DNA of 44,506 nt, from NCBI RefSeq assembly GCF_002086485.1, contig NZ_MVHF01000058.1:1-44506 (forward strand). The letters are read 5' to 3'. Below, piece by piece: positions 32,533-40,335 of the stretch. Numbering within the stretch: the stretch's first letter is position 1; each line of letters opens with the position of its first letter. The translations under genes and the position numbers were made by a program. Source of the stretch: Mycobacterium aquaticum. Its GTDB lineage: Bacteria; Actinomycetota; Actinomycetes; Mycobacteriales; Mycobacteriaceae. The notes beneath the pieces are model-generated. The model saw nothing but the letters and a program-made list of their open reading frames with translations, did no database searches and was not told the origin of the DNA.

Positions 32533-33939
32533 TCATGCGGCGTTGTCCGATTCGGACTTCCCGTGGCGGTACCCGCTGCCAGCGGTGCTGGTCTTCTGCG
32601 GGTTTCCATCGGGCTCGTTTTGCGTCGCCCCGCAACTCGGGGAGGACGTAGCTGCGGCTGAGGCCGCCAGAGCGGCCAGGTTGGCAGCAGCGTTGCTGTC
32701 ACGATCGATTTTGATTGAGCATGACTCGCAGTGGTAGATCCGTTGGGAGAGGCTCAGTTTGGTTTTCACTGCGCCGCAATTGGAACATGTTTTGGAGCTG
32801 GGGTAGAACCGGTTGGCGACGATGAGCGTGCCGCCGCGATCGTTGGTTTTGTAGGTGAGTTGGCGGCGGAGTTCACCCCATCCGGCTCCGCTGATTCTGC
32901 GTGCGATCCGGTGGTTGGCGAGCATTCCGGCGACGTTGAGGTCCTCGATGACGATCGTCTCGAACCGCTCGGTCAAGGCGGTGGTGAGTTTGTGCAGGCC
33001 ATCAGTGCGAGCGTTGGCGATCCGGGCGTGGAGCCGGTTGATCTGGGCCTGGGTGTGGAGCCAGCGCGCTGACGGTGTTGCCCCGGTGCGTTTGTCGCGG
33101 CCTCGGCGTCGTGCAGCCTGGCGTTGAAGTCGGCGCAGCTGCTTCTGGGCCTTTTCCAAGTGATCCGGGTTGGCGACCATGCCCTGCTCGTCGGAGACAC
33201 CGGGGACTGGTGTGGAGAGGACCGCGAGGTGAGTGATGCCGAGATCCACACCAACAACCGCACGGCGATGCCGGCGGCCGTGACGCTGGGTGTGGTCGCC
33301 GAGAAGTTCGACGCTGAATGCGACGTGCCAGCGGCCACGTTCGAAGCTGATGGTGGCCGACCTGATCCGCGCGGCGCCTGCTTCTACGCGGCGGGCGAGT
33401 TTGCGTGTCGACTCGTGGGTCCGGATGATGCCGATCTTCGGCAGCCGGACGTGTCGGCGGTCGCGCTCGACGAGGCCCAGTGCTCCGGTGGTGAATCGGC
33501 ACGATGGGCGGGCCCGTTTGGTCTTGAACCTGGGAAACCGTACCGCGCGGCCGCGGCGTTGGCCCGCGCGTGATGTGGACCAGTTGGATAGGGCGGTGGC
33601 GAGGTTGGCGATGCCGTTGGCGTAGGCCTCTTTCGAGTTTTCCGACCACCACGGTGCGATGTCGCTCTTGATTTGGTTCCACAGGTTCCGCAGCGAGTAG
33701 AACGACCAGCTCAACGACGGCGTGAGTTCCTGTTCGGGCATGTCGTAGGTGCGTTCGGCGGCGCGTTGTTCAAGGTTGGCTTTCACCAGAGCGAGCATGT
33801 GGTTGTAGGCGAATCGTGCTGCACCGCAGTGTGATCGCAGCTGCTGTTCCTGGGCAGGGGTCGGATCGAGAGCGAATCGATAAGCCCGCAGCACAGTAGG
33901 TCGTGCGGCGTCGATGGCCGGGATGGCTGGTGTACTCAT
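32533..33939 (-). CDS. tnpB: TnpB RNA-guided nuclease (IS200/IS605/IS607-type OrfB)
   Basis: A 468-residue protein with the full TnpB layout. The N-terminal RNA/DNA-recognition region includes AYRFALDPTPAQEQQLRSHC and RAVRFPRFKTKRA. RuvC motif I is VGVDLGITHLAVLS (Asp232), motif II is TIVIEDLNVAGML (Glu332), a zinc ribbon has Cys385/388 and Cys404/407, and motif III is IDRDSNAAANLAAL (Asp414). All three catalytic acids are present, so it may be active. No TnpA is nearby. The start ATG overlaps the stop of the upstream membrane-protein gene (ATGA), so it is embedded in a host-like operon. Family members cut DNA next to a transposon-associated motif, guided by RNA from the element end. Confidence 0.9.
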   Translation of the reverse strand: MSTPAIPAIDAARPTVLRAYRFALDPTPAQEQQLRSHCGAARFAYNHMLALVKANLEQRAAERTYDMPEQELTPSLSWSFYSLRNLWNQIKSDIAPWWSENSKEAYANGIANLATALSNWSTSRAGQRRGRAVRFPRFKTKRARPSCRFTTGALGLVERDRRHVRLPKIGIIRTHESTRKLARRVEAGAARIRSATISFERGRWHVAFSVELLGDHTQRHGRRHRRAVVGVDLGITHLAVLSTPVPGVSDEQGMVANPDHLEKAQKQLRRLQRQAARRRGRDKRTGATPSARWLHTQAQINRLHARIANARTDGLHKLTTALTERFETIVIEDLNVAGMLANHRIARRISGAGWGELRRQLTYKTNDRGGTLIVANRFYPSSKTCSNCGAVKTKLSLSQRIYHCESCSIKIDRDSNAAANLAALAASAAATSSPSCGATQNEPDGNPQKTSTAGSGYRHGKSESDNAA

Positions 33940-34247
33940 GGCCGGTACCTCCGCGACCAGGCGGTGAGGGCCCAGCGCAGTGAGTCGTCGGAGAGGGAGT
34001 CGCCGATGTCGGCGTGGATTTGTGAATCATCCTCGCGTGCCATCTGATTCATGGATCGTCGGTATAGGCGGTACATGTAGGTGAGGAACAGTCCGGCACC
34101 GAGAACGGTGATGGACGGAGGTAGGAGCCGCTCGGCGAGGACCACGCTGAGCAGCAGGAGATCGATCTTCAGCTTGGTCGCGGTGGAGGCCTGTTGCCAG
34201 GTTCTGCGTGCCTCCTGGAGGATCCACCGCGGGAAGCTCGGGGTCAT
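33936..34247 (-). CDS. Small membrane protein of unknown function
   Basis: A 103-residue protein starting at ATG 34247 (MTPSFPRWILQEARRTWQQA). One or two adjacent hydrophobic helices lie at about 27-60 (IDLLLLSVVLAERLLPPSIT, VLGAGLFLTYMYRLY). A basic stretch and an acidic DDSQIHADIGDSLSDDSLRW segment follow. The start overlaps the upstream gene stop and its own stop overlaps the tnpB start, so it is translationally coupled on both sides. No family recognised. Confidence 0.65.
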   Translation of the reverse strand: MTPSFPRWILQEARRTWQQASTATKLKIDLLLLSVVLAERLLPPSITVLGAGLFLTYMYRLYRRSMNQMAREDDSQIHADIGDSLSDDSLRWALTAWSRRYRP

Positions 34248-34846
34248 GAGGCGGCCTGAATCGGGGTCGGCGGGCGGCGTTGTGCACCGGTGAGATTCTG
34301 GATCGCAGTGTCGAACAGGCCGACGGCGCCGGCGTGGTCTGCCTGGTCGTTGTAGTCGGTGAGTGTCGTGTTCGGTGGCAGGGCTTCGCGCAGGGCTCGT
34401 AGGAGCCAGGCGAACGGCACGCTCATCTCGTGGTCGAGCCAGGCCTGCTTGGTGCACGTGTAGATGTCGTTGCGGCCCCGGTGCCAGTGTTGGTCAGCGA
34501 TGGCACACGCGGCCTGGAGCACCTGGACGAGCGGCCGCAGTTGGGGCCGCCGGTCGGGTACGGCCGCCACGATGTGCGCCGCGGGTTCGGCCGCGGCCGC
34601 AGCCGCGCGCGCGGCCTCAGCGGCGGCCTTGGTGTCGGCCGCGTTCTTCGCGGAGATGGTGCGGGCGGCGTCGAGGCAGACGGCTAGGTCCTCGGCCGCA
34701 CTGGTGACGGTTTGGCGGGGCACGGTGATAGTGCCGGCGCGGTCGACGTCGACGATCCAGCCGCGGTACCGCACCCGTGTGACAGCGCCGCTGTTGAACG
34801 AGCGCACGTCGACACCGTTGGTGCTCGCTGATAGCGGTGTATTCAT
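34244..34846 (-). CDS. Hypothetical protein with alanine-rich helix
   Basis: A 200-residue protein from ATG 34846, preceded by GGAGG. An N-terminal beta part (VTRVRYRGWIVDVDRAGTIT), an alanine-rich helix (DTKAAAEAARAAAAAAEPAA) and a C-terminal helical part with HWHRGRNDIYTCTKQAWLDH and FAWLLRALREALPPNTTL are visible. It is coupled to the upstream alpha/beta hydrolase and the downstream membrane protein by ATGA overlaps. No recognised domain. Cytosolic by appearance. Confidence 0.62.
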   Translation of the reverse strand: MNTPLSASTNGVDVRSFNSGAVTRVRYRGWIVDVDRAGTITVPRQTVTSAAEDLAVCLDAARTISAKNAADTKAAAEAARAAAAAAEPAAHIVAAVPDRRPQLRPLVQVLQAACAIADQHWHRGRNDIYTCTKQAWLDHEMSVPFAWLLRALREALPPNTTLTDYNDQADHAGAVGLFDTAIQNLTGAQRRPPTPIQAAS

Positions 34847-35826
34847 ATCGCCTCCAAGAGTTTTGGCACACCCACGCAATCTGTGAGGGTGGAGTTCGCC
34901 GCCGGAGTGACGGTGCGCGCGATCGCGTCGACGACGAGGCGAGGCGCGTCGTGCAGGAGCATGTGTCCGCCGGCGGCCGCGTGCAGGTGAACCGCCCCGG
35001 GGATGCCGGCGACGAGCTCGTGAGAGTGGGCAACCGGGGTGATGGCGTCCGTGCCGCCACTGACCACCACGGTGCGTGCAGCGATGGCGGCGAGCTGGCT
35101 GCAGCGGTCGTAGGTTTGCAGGCTGGGAAGGAAACCGAGGGCGGTGGCCAGCGGTGTTCGTTGGACCGCGTCGGCCGCGGTAGCGACGAACGCGGCTCGT
35201 TCAGCGCTGCCGAGGCCGGCAAGGCGGCTGAATGTTCGGCACGCCGGCCGGATAAGTGTCCGTACGGTGTGGTCCGCGCCGCGGTGCGGAGCATGGTCGA
35301 CGACGGTGCCGAGCATCCCGACAGCTGGGAGGCCGAGGAGTCGGCCGATGCCGCGCTGTGCGAGTTGGCCGGCGGCGGTGGCCACCAGGACGAGACCGAC
35401 CGGGGCGACAGGCCGCCGCAGATACGCATGCGTGAGGTACGTGATGGCCGTCATGCCGCCCATGCTGTGACCGGCCAAGGTGACGGGGTCGGTGACGTCG
35501 AGCGCGGTGAGTACCTGAGCGAGGTCGTCGGCGAGCTGCTCGATGCTGTAGGTGCGCAGTGCTGCAGCAGCGGATCGGCCGTGGCCTCGGTAGTCGAAGC
35601 TGATGATCCGCACGTCCGGCCGCGCGTGACGCAGGAGCCGGATCTGGATGCTCCAGCTGACCTGTGAGAGGCAGAAGCCGTGCAGAAGTACAACGGTGTG
35701 CCGGGTCGGTGCCGAGCTCGGGTAATCGCACACGGCAAGTGCGGTTCCGTCTGCAGTGATCACGTGCCGTTCGATCACGGGCGGAATGGTGTCTACGTCA
35801 CTGGGGCTGCCGGTTGTGGTGGCCAT
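34843..35826 (-). CDS. Alpha/beta hydrolase
   Basis: A 327-residue alpha/beta-hydrolase fold protein. VVLLHGF forms the oxyanion-hole region (about 45-51), IISFDYRGHGRS is the strand-4/HG element, and LAGHSMGGMTA holds the nucleophile Ser121. VVVSGGTDAITPVAHS gives acid Asp260 and AAGGHMLLHDAP gives His288. All catalytic residues are present. The substrate could be an ester, lactone or acyl chain. It is the first gene of a four-gene coupled unit (hydrolase, unknown, membrane protein, TnpB), which is unusual company for TnpB. It is separated by 18 bp from the upstream DUF6551-like gene and may be read with it. Confidence 0.88.
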   Translation of the reverse strand: MATTTGSPSDVDTIPPVIERHVITADGTALAVCDYPSSAPTRHTVVLLHGFCLSQVSWSIQIRLLRHARPDVRIISFDYRGHGRSAAAALRTYSIEQLADDLAQVLTALDVTDPVTLAGHSMGGMTAITYLTHAYLRRPVAPVGLVLVATAAGQLAQRGIGRLLGLPAVGMLGTVVDHAPHRGADHTVRTLIRPACRTFSRLAGLGSAERAAFVATAADAVQRTPLATALGFLPSLQTYDRCSQLAAIAARTVVVSGGTDAITPVAHSHELVAGIPGAVHLHAAAGGHMLLHDAPRLVVDAIARTVTPAANSTLTDCVGVPKLLEAI

Positions 35827-35844
35827 GATCTGTCACAACCGGGC

Positions 35845-36699
35845 TCAGGACGCTGCGGCCAACGATGCGGGCCGGCGGACGCCGGCTTGCGGCGATCGCT
35901 TCGTAAAGTCTTTGGGCTTATCGAGTTTCGGTCCTTTGGTGCGGTTGTAGGTGTTGACGATGACCAGGGCCGCGAGCTTCGGCAGGCTGCCGCGTTCGTA
36001 TTCGCGGAGCGCGACGGCTTTGGCTTTGAACTGCCGTGGTGAGACGTCGACCATGGCGTCCGCGAGGCGCTCGACGTTGATTGTCTTGCCGTAGTGCCAC
36101 AGCACCAACGCCGTTCCATGCACTAGGGGTGCGTCGAAGGCCTCGACCTCGACACCCCAGACCTCGGTGATCAAACTCAGCGTCTCACGCAGGAGCGGCT
36201 GGCCACCGAGCTTGAGAACTTTCTCGCAGGTCGAGACGCAGCGGACCGAACCGTTGGTCGGAGAATCCTCGACGCGCAGCCCGGCGTCCTCGACGACCGA
36301 TTCGACGGCGAGAACGGTGGGGTCGCCGGCGCCGCGCCGGGCGTTCCAGCGGTCCCATCCGGTGAGGCGGGTTCGTTTGGCGTCGATCTCGTAGAACAGG
36401 TGCGCCTCGTCACGTGGGGTGAGGCCGGTGTGAATGTTGGCTACTAGTACGGCTTTTGGGTCACGCAGCTTGGCTGCGGCGTAGCGGTGCTGGCCGTCGA
36501 CGATCGCGTACCGCGGCTGTTGGTCGGATCCGCGGTCGGAAACTTCGATGACGCCGATCAGTGGTGGTTCCCAGGATTCGGCGAGGCGCCGTGCCCGGGG
36601 CAGATCGAGCGGCCGCTGGTAGCTGTGGTCGACGAACAGTTCGGAGACAGCGAGCGCGGCGATGTAGGGCGCAGGCCGGGTAGTGGTGGTGGTGTTCAT
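35845..36699 (-). CDS. ParB/sulfiredoxin-fold protein (DUF6551-like)
   Basis: A 284-residue protein. ELFVDHSYQRPLDLPRARRL is a ParB-type N-terminal strand/box, YAIVDGQHRYAAAKL is the ParB/Srx DGqHR motif at about residues 66-80, and EAHLFYEIDAKRTRLTGWDR follows. The C-terminal half is helical with LWHYGKTINVERLADAMVDV and FKAKAVALREYERGSLPKLA. This matches the DUF6551/ParB-like family of actinobacterial plasmids and phages (from memory). Members may act as nucleases or CTPases, distinct from partition ParB. The stop-start overlap with the preceding zinc-ribbon gene (36696-36699) couples them. Its role on this element is unknown. Confidence 0.78.
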   Translation of the reverse strand: MNTTTTTRPAPYIAALAVSELFVDHSYQRPLDLPRARRLAESWEPPLIGVIEVSDRGSDQQPRYAIVDGQHRYAAAKLRDPKAVLVANIHTGLTPRDEAHLFYEIDAKRTRLTGWDRWNARRGAGDPTVLAVESVVEDAGLRVEDSPTNGSVRCVSTCEKVLKLGGQPLLRETLSLITEVWGVEVEAFDAPLVHGTALVLWHYGKTINVERLADAMVDVSPRQFKAKAVALREYERGSLPKLAALVIVNTYNRTKGPKLDKPKDFTKRSPQAGVRRPASLAAAS

Positions 36700-36953
36700 G
36701 GCGTGGTTTCTCCTTGGCGTGGTTGGTTGACACGCAGGCCGGAGTCACCGGCCAGAAACTGGGGGATGGGCTTGCCGAAGAATTCGGCGGCAGAGATGAC
36801 GGCGGTGTTGATTTCGACGCCGGCAAGGCTCAACAGCAGATCGCGTTTGAGCCCGGAAGGTATGCGCTCCCTACAGGCATCGCAGGGATGCCGTGGGTCG
36901 GATACGGTCGCGCCGCACCCGCCTGTGCAGGTGTGGTTGAGGCTGGTTTCCAC
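36696..36953 (-). CDS. Small zinc-ribbon protein
   Basis: An 85-residue protein. HTCTGGCGATVSDPRHPCDACRE-type spacing gives CxxxC and CxxC pairs within residues 9-28, a zinc-ribbon knuckle. GLKRDLLLSLAGVEINTAVI and a tail follow. Its stop overlaps the start of the ParB-like gene by four bases, and it follows the WhiB-like gene on the same strand by 18 bp. Probably a small DNA- or protein-binding accessory of the same operon. Confidence 0.65.
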   Translation of the reverse strand: METSLNHTCTGGCGATVSDPRHPCDACRERIPSGLKRDLLLSLAGVEINTAVISAAEFFGKPIPQFLAGDSGLRVNQPRQGETTP

Positions 36954-36971
36954 GGCGTTGCTGCCTGCTCT

Positions 36972-37394
36972 TCAGGCGGCGGTGGCGGTGGCTGATCGGC
37001 GCCGGCGATGCGCGGTCGCCGCCGGCAATTCAGGGGCCGGTGCATGGCCCAGCTCGATTGGTCGACGCTCCTCGAACTGGTCGAGGAGTTGTGCGTAGAT
37101 CTTTTCGAGTGCTGCGGCTTTGTCACCCGGGAAGACGACGCCACCCCACACACCGTGAGTGGCCCTGGAAGCGACTGCGTTGTAGCCGCAGCGGCCGATG
37201 AACGGGCAGGTTTTGCAGATCCGGGCAGCGCGTTCGCGGCTGCGGTCGTTGGAAAACCACGGGTCGTTGCCGGGCCCTGGCTTGGTGGCCGTGCATGGCC
37301 GAGGCTCCGTGGTTTCGAAAAGCCTCGCGGCCGGCACCTGGCCGAAGTCATCGGCAAGACGAGCAGTTGGTGTGTGGCCGGTATCAGCGCTCAT
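36972..37394 (-). CDS. WhiB-family iron-sulfur transcriptional regulator
   Basis: A 140-residue protein. Cysteines are at 34, 60, 63 and 69 (C...CKTCPFIGRC), the invariant CX2CX5C cluster of Wbl proteins that binds a [4Fe-4S] cluster. GVWGG (81-85) is the turn that contacts the main sigma factor. The C-terminal tail is basic (HRRRRSATATAA) for DNA contact. Plasmid- and phage-borne Wbl proteins regulate host or element genes. It is divergent from the XRE-family gene at 37705, and the 310-bp gap contains three TTTACCGGT words. It begins a minus-strand unit with the zinc-ribbon and ParB-like genes. A 21-bp piece of this gene is duplicated at 32441. Confidence 0.9.
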   Translation of the reverse strand: MSADTGHTPTARLADDFGQVPAARLFETTEPRPCTATKPGPGNDPWFSNDRSRERAARICKTCPFIGRCGYNAVASRATHGVWGGVVFPGDKAAALEKIYAQLLDQFEERRPIELGHAPAPELPAATAHRRRRSATATAA

Positions 37395-37458
37395 TTGGAC
37401 CCCTCATTCCTTGGTTCGCGCCTGCTTGACTTGGAAGTATTCGCCGGTCCCGTGCGGG

Positions 37459-37664
37459 ATTTACCGGTACTAACCGGGAACTATAGCAGGATTTACCGGT
37501 TCTCGGCGGTAGGAATTTGAGGTATGCGGAGAGTGCGCAGACGAGCAAGCCACACAACTGTGGGCACATTTCGAGGAACCTGCAGGTCAGGCGGGAATCG
37601 AACCCAGCCGAACCTCGGGGAGCAGATCGCAGATCACGGCAAATCGGAACCGGGTTTTACCGGT
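37459..37664. promoter_or_regulatory. Three TTTACCGGT sites in the whiB/XRE divergent promoter region
   Basis: ATTTACCGGT at 37459-37468 and 37491-37500, 32 bp apart (about three helical turns) and 65-106 bp upstream of whiB. A third TTTACCGGT at 37656-37664 is 41 bp upstream of the XRE start. A related AATTACCGGT occurs at 16491. The XRE protein is the natural candidate to bind them and autoregulate. Confidence 0.5.
37582..37607 (-). other. tRNA T-arm-like 3' end without a complete tRNA
   Basis: On the minus strand CTGGGTTCGATTCCCGC (37591-37607) is a T-arm with a nearly complete stem, followed by CTGACCTG. The matching 5' acceptor strand (AGGTCAG) is not found about 70 bases upstream, so no full tRNA exists. 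Truncated tRNA 3' ends are typical att-site remnants of integrating elements. Confidence 0.3.
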
Positions 37665-37704
37665 TTTTGGGGCCAGGACACCGAGAAATACCGGATGGTC
37701 GGGC

Positions 37705-38226
37705 ATGATGTTGGGCATCATGATGTGGGAAAAGTTGGCAGTGGAGGTGCGGAACCGACGCGCCGACCTCGGCTTGACCCAGATCGAGGTAGGCGAGCGC
37801 GGGGGTCCAGCGGTGGAGACACTCCGCGCGATCGAAAACAATCGGGCTGGCCGACTGAGTCCTCGCATGAGACGTGCTCTCGAAAGGGCGATCGAGTGGG
37901 AGCCCGGCAGTGTCGACGTCGTCCTCGAGGGCGGCACCGCGAAGCTGGCCGGCCCACCTCGTCAACCCTTAGGCGGCCGCCGAGACAAACCACCGCAGAT
38001 CGGCGGTGACCGGTTTGCACTGGCCAAGCGCGTTCTCGCGATGAAGAGCACTTTCACCAAGCACCGCGATCAGATGGAACCAACTGCGCGCGAGGCTCTT
38101 TCGGAAGAAATTACCCGTTCCGCCAGGGAGGCTGAGGAAGGGATTATCGCGCTGATGCCTTGGCTGGATGAGGCTGAGCGTGGTGAAGCGATTAGTTTGT
38201 TGGCGGAGTTGCGGGCCGACAGCTGA
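37705..38226 (+). CDS. XRE-family helix-turn-helix regulator
   Basis: A 173-residue protein. LAVEVRNRRADLGLTQIEVG then GPAVETLRAIENNRAGRLSP is the XRE/Cro HTH (about 10-60), with RAIENN the helix after the recognition helix. A variable linker follows (70-100), then a C-terminal helical domain (FALAKRVLAMKSTFTKHRDQ, EEGIIALMPWLDEAERGEAI) that probably dimerises. The start is one of several ATGs (37705, 37708, 37720, 37723); none has a strong ribosome site. It is divergent from the WhiB-like gene across TTTACCGGT sites and convergent with the 38228 gene. Likely a master repressor of element functions. A 27-bp fragment of its 3' part is duplicated at 32367. Confidence 0.82.
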   Translation: MMLGIMMWEKLAVEVRNRRADLGLTQIEVGERGGPAVETLRAIENNRAGRLSPRMRRALERAIEWEPGSVDVVLEGGTAKLAGPPRQPLGGRRDKPPQIGGDRFALAKRVLAMKSTFTKHRDQMEPTAREALSEEITRSAREAEEGIIALMPWLDEAERGEAISLLAELRADS

Positions 38227-38227
38227 G

Positions 38228-38503
38228 CTAGTGCCGACCGTCCATGCGGCGGTCGGCGAGGTTGATCACCTGGGCCAGTGGCCTATCGGCCGACGCCTGC
38301 CCTGAGTTGACGAAGTCGGCGAAATCCTGGACGTGTGCTTCGAGTTCCGCGAGTACGTCCTCATCGCAGCGGTCTGCTTCTGCATCTGCTAGTTCGGCGA
38401 GCTCCAGCAGGTCTGTGTGGAGTTGGTCGAGCAGGTCTTGGTCGGTCTCGTCGGGCAGTTCGGCGTCGGGATCGCTGTGCCAGCCGTGCTTGTCGTTGTC
38501 CAT
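38228..38503 (-). CDS. Small acidic hypothetical protein
   Basis: A 91-residue protein from ATG 38503: MDNDKHGWHSDPDAELPDET, then highly acidic leucine-containing helices (QDLLDQLHTDLLELAELADA, EDVLAELEAHVQDFADFVN) and a tail with PLAQVINLADRRMDGRH. It converges with the XRE gene with one base between stops. Upstream of it is a terminator-like hairpin. Acidic DNA-mimic proteins look like this, but there is no specific evidence. A longer frame to 39112 is a shadow. Confidence 0.5.
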   Translation of the reverse strand: MDNDKHGWHSDPDAELPDETDQDLLDQLHTDLLELAELADAEADRCDEDVLAELEAHVQDFADFVNSGQASADRPLAQVINLADRRMDGRH

Positions 38504-38580
38504 GGTTGTCGATGAGACGTCGCGTCGAAAGGATATGCCACATTGAAAACAAATCGGGCTAGAGCGTTTCGACTTTCGCG

Positions 38581-38606
38581 CGGGCGGATGACTCGCCGCC
38601 CGTTTT
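38581..38606 (+). terminator. Intrinsic terminator-like hairpin with T-run
   Basis: CGGGCGG (38581-38587) and CCGCCCG (38596-38602), followed by TTTT. It lies 41 bp before the start of the 38647 gene and downstream of the XRE gene read through the antisense of 38228-38503. It either ends XRE read-through or works as a leader attenuator. Confidence 0.6.
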
Positions 38607-38646
38607 GCTGTCGCGTATGTCGGTGGTGCGGTTAATAATCCTGAGC

Positions 38647-39348
38647 ATGTTGGACGGATGGTGGCAGGAGCAGGTTGCCGGGGTTGATTCCCGGCCGCTG
38701 CCGGATGTTTACGATCCGGAAGTTCCGGAACGGCGGAGTCAGGAGCCTGAGCAGCGGCAGCACAATGCGGTGGCGTCGCCGCGGAATGAGTGGGAGCGGT
38801 GGTGGTTGTATGCGCGTGGCGCGGCGCACCGTTTCGCTCGGGGTATTTCGCCGCCTGAGATTGAGGTTTTCGGGCCTGTTCTCGGTGTTGACGAGTTCGG
38901 GTTGCTTGAGGCTGATTTGGCGTACAGCCGGTTGTACGCGGCCGGTGACGGTCGGTATGAGAAGACCAGCATGCTGGTGGTTGGCCGGCCTGCGGTGATG
39001 GTTGGCGCGCTGGCAGTTGGCGCTGCGGTGAACCATCGCCGGAAGGTAGCTGCTCAGCATGCTGCCGAGCAGCGGTGGCGGGATCATCAGCAAATTCGCG
39101 TGACAGCGACAAACCATCGGTTACTGTGCAACACGCTTGATGCTGGCTTTGAGAGCTACTACTACGGCGGCATCACTGAGTTCTATCCGGATCTCGACGG
39201 TTGGCAGCTGACGCTGGCTTTTGATGGCAAGGTTGCGCCGTTGCGGTTGGCGGGCCCGGCGGCGCCGGCGTTGTGTTTGTGGACGGCAACGGCGGTGCTT
39301 GGTGATCGGTGGATCAGGGACAGCCGTCTGGCAAAGCTCTTCGGCTGA
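38647..39348 (+). CDS. Hypothetical protein in the second type VII-associated group
   Basis: A 233-residue protein from ATG 38647: MLDGWWQEQVAGVDSRPLPD, an RNEWERWWLYARGAAHRFAR region, a hydrophobic stretch (VVGRPAVMVGALAVGAAVNH, about 113-132) with basic flanks, and a C-terminal beta-rich part (HRLLCNTLDAGFESYYYGGI, DGWQLTLAFDGKVAPLRLAG). The last part resembles a PH-like or small beta domain acting as a binding module, but I recognise no named family. It is followed by three plus-strand genes leading to the EspK-like protein. Confidence 0.6.
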   Translation: MLDGWWQEQVAGVDSRPLPDVYDPEVPERRSQEPEQRQHNAVASPRNEWERWWLYARGAAHRFARGISPPEIEVFGPVLGVDEFGLLEADLAYSRLYAAGDGRYEKTSMLVVGRPAVMVGALAVGAAVNHRRKVAAQHAAEQRWRDHQQIRVTATNHRLLCNTLDAGFESYYYGGITEFYPDLDGWQLTLAFDGKVAPLRLAGPAAPALCLWTATAVLGDRWIRDSRLAKLFG

Positions 39349-39404
39349 GATTTTCGCTCTGCTTGACTGCTGTGAGCGGCGAAAGTCGGCGGTAGCATCG
39401 CCGT

Positions 39405-39674
39405 ATGGCGTTATCCGTGCATATGTCAGCTCCTGACACCGTTGGTGGGCTCGCTGCTGCTGCGGCGGCCCGGGGGAGCGCAGCAGGGGCTGGGTTGCCG
39501 GCGTTGCCTGTCGGAACGTACATCGCTCCGTACACCGCGGAGTTGGCGTTGCTGCTGGCGGCGGCGTCAGCGAATCTGACAGCAAAGGTGGCGTTCGGTG
39601 CTGTTACATCGGTGGCGAGTGTGACCTCGGTGGAAACGACCGAGGAACTCAGCGCAGGCGTACTGACGACGTAA
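39405..39674 (+). CDS. Small alanine-rich protein, possible PE/EspC-like ESX partner
   Basis: An 89-residue protein (or from ATG 39423) with APDTVGGLAAAAAARGSAAG then PVGTYIAPYTAELALLLAAA and a tail VTSVETTEELSAGVLTT. Two short alanine-rich helices separated by a proline/glycine turn recall PE- or EspC-type secretion partners, but no clear YxxxD/E is seen at the end. It lies just upstream of the membrane protein and EspK-like gene. Low certainty on family. Confidence 0.5.
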   Translation: MALSVHMSAPDTVGGLAAAAAARGSAAGAGLPALPVGTYIAPYTAELALLLAAASANLTAKVAFGAVTSVASVTSVETTEELSAGVLTT

Positions 39675-39702
39675 CGAGAGCGGCTTCTGAAGGGGGCGGA
39701 CA

Positions 39703-40335
39703 ATGACAACCACGTCGCCGTGGGCACCACAAACCGGCGCGCCGGTTCAAGGCTCGGCCGATCAACGGCCACTGCCCGCGCCTCCTAACCAAGGTGTTCC
39801 ACCACAGTCACCGGCTTCACCGCCGCCTCCGGTCGAGCGGCCAGCTCGGCGTCCTGGGCTGTGGGTGATTGTGCTGGCCATGGCTGCTCTGATGGTCATC
39901 GCAGTGGCCGCGACTGCAGCCATCACGTACGCCATCGTGCGGAACAACGACGCCGCACCGCCATCGGCGCCGCCAGCCGCAAGGGCGGCGGAGCCTCACT
40001 TCACCGCGTCCGAGCAGAACGCGGCTAAGGCGAAATTGTGCAGCGTGTTCGACACGACGGCTCGTGGCCAGCGCGGCCAAGGCGGCGTTGTGGTCAATGG
40101 CGACGTCAATTTGCCGTTGGTCGTACGAACAGTGAATAGCGTTGTGGCCGTTCAGAATACTCTGACTCCCGCTGTGCCAGACGACCTAGCCGAAGCGGCG
40201 CGCGCTTATATCAGTTCATCGCTTGATCTGACCGCCGCTGCGACCGGAAATCGGAGCGTTGATGACGTCAATCGGCTGACATCAGAGTCGAATGACGCAA
40301 CGTACGCTCTGGCTGATGCCTGCGGTTTGCGCTGA
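39703..40335 (+). CDS. Proline-rich single-pass membrane protein
   Basis: A 210-residue protein. A proline-rich cytoplasmic N-terminus (1-50) is followed by a transmembrane helix (LWVIVLAMAALMVIAVAATA, about 53-75, continuing to YAIV). The extracytoplasmic domain (HFTASEQNAAKAKLCSVFDT, NGDVNLPLVVRTVNSVVAVQ, then helices) has two cysteines that may pair. This layout is common in mycobacterial membrane proteins encoded beside ESX substrates. AAGGGGG precedes ATG 39703. Its stop shares a base with the start of the EspK-like gene, so the two are coupled. Role inferred: envelope partner of the secreted protein. Confidence 0.72.
   Translation: MTTTSPWAPQTGAPVQGSADQRPLPAPPNQGVPPQSPASPPPPVERPARRPGLWVIVLAMAALMVIAVAATAAITYAIVRNNDAAPPSAPPAARAAEPHFTASEQNAAKAKLCSVFDTTARGQRGQGGVVVNGDVNLPLVVRTVNSVVAVQNTLTPAVPDDLAEAARAYISSSLDLTAAATGNRSVDDVNRLTSESNDATYALADACGLR

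Noticed and set aside
32330..32635. 101-codon minus-strand frame downstream of tnpB
   Set aside because: It is a patchwork of the tnpB 3' end in another frame and the whiB/XRE-derived scraps, with no coherent protein.
38504..39112. Extension of the 38228-38503 gene to a 294-residue protein
   Set aside because: The added part is antisense to the 38647 gene and has low-complexity shadow composition.
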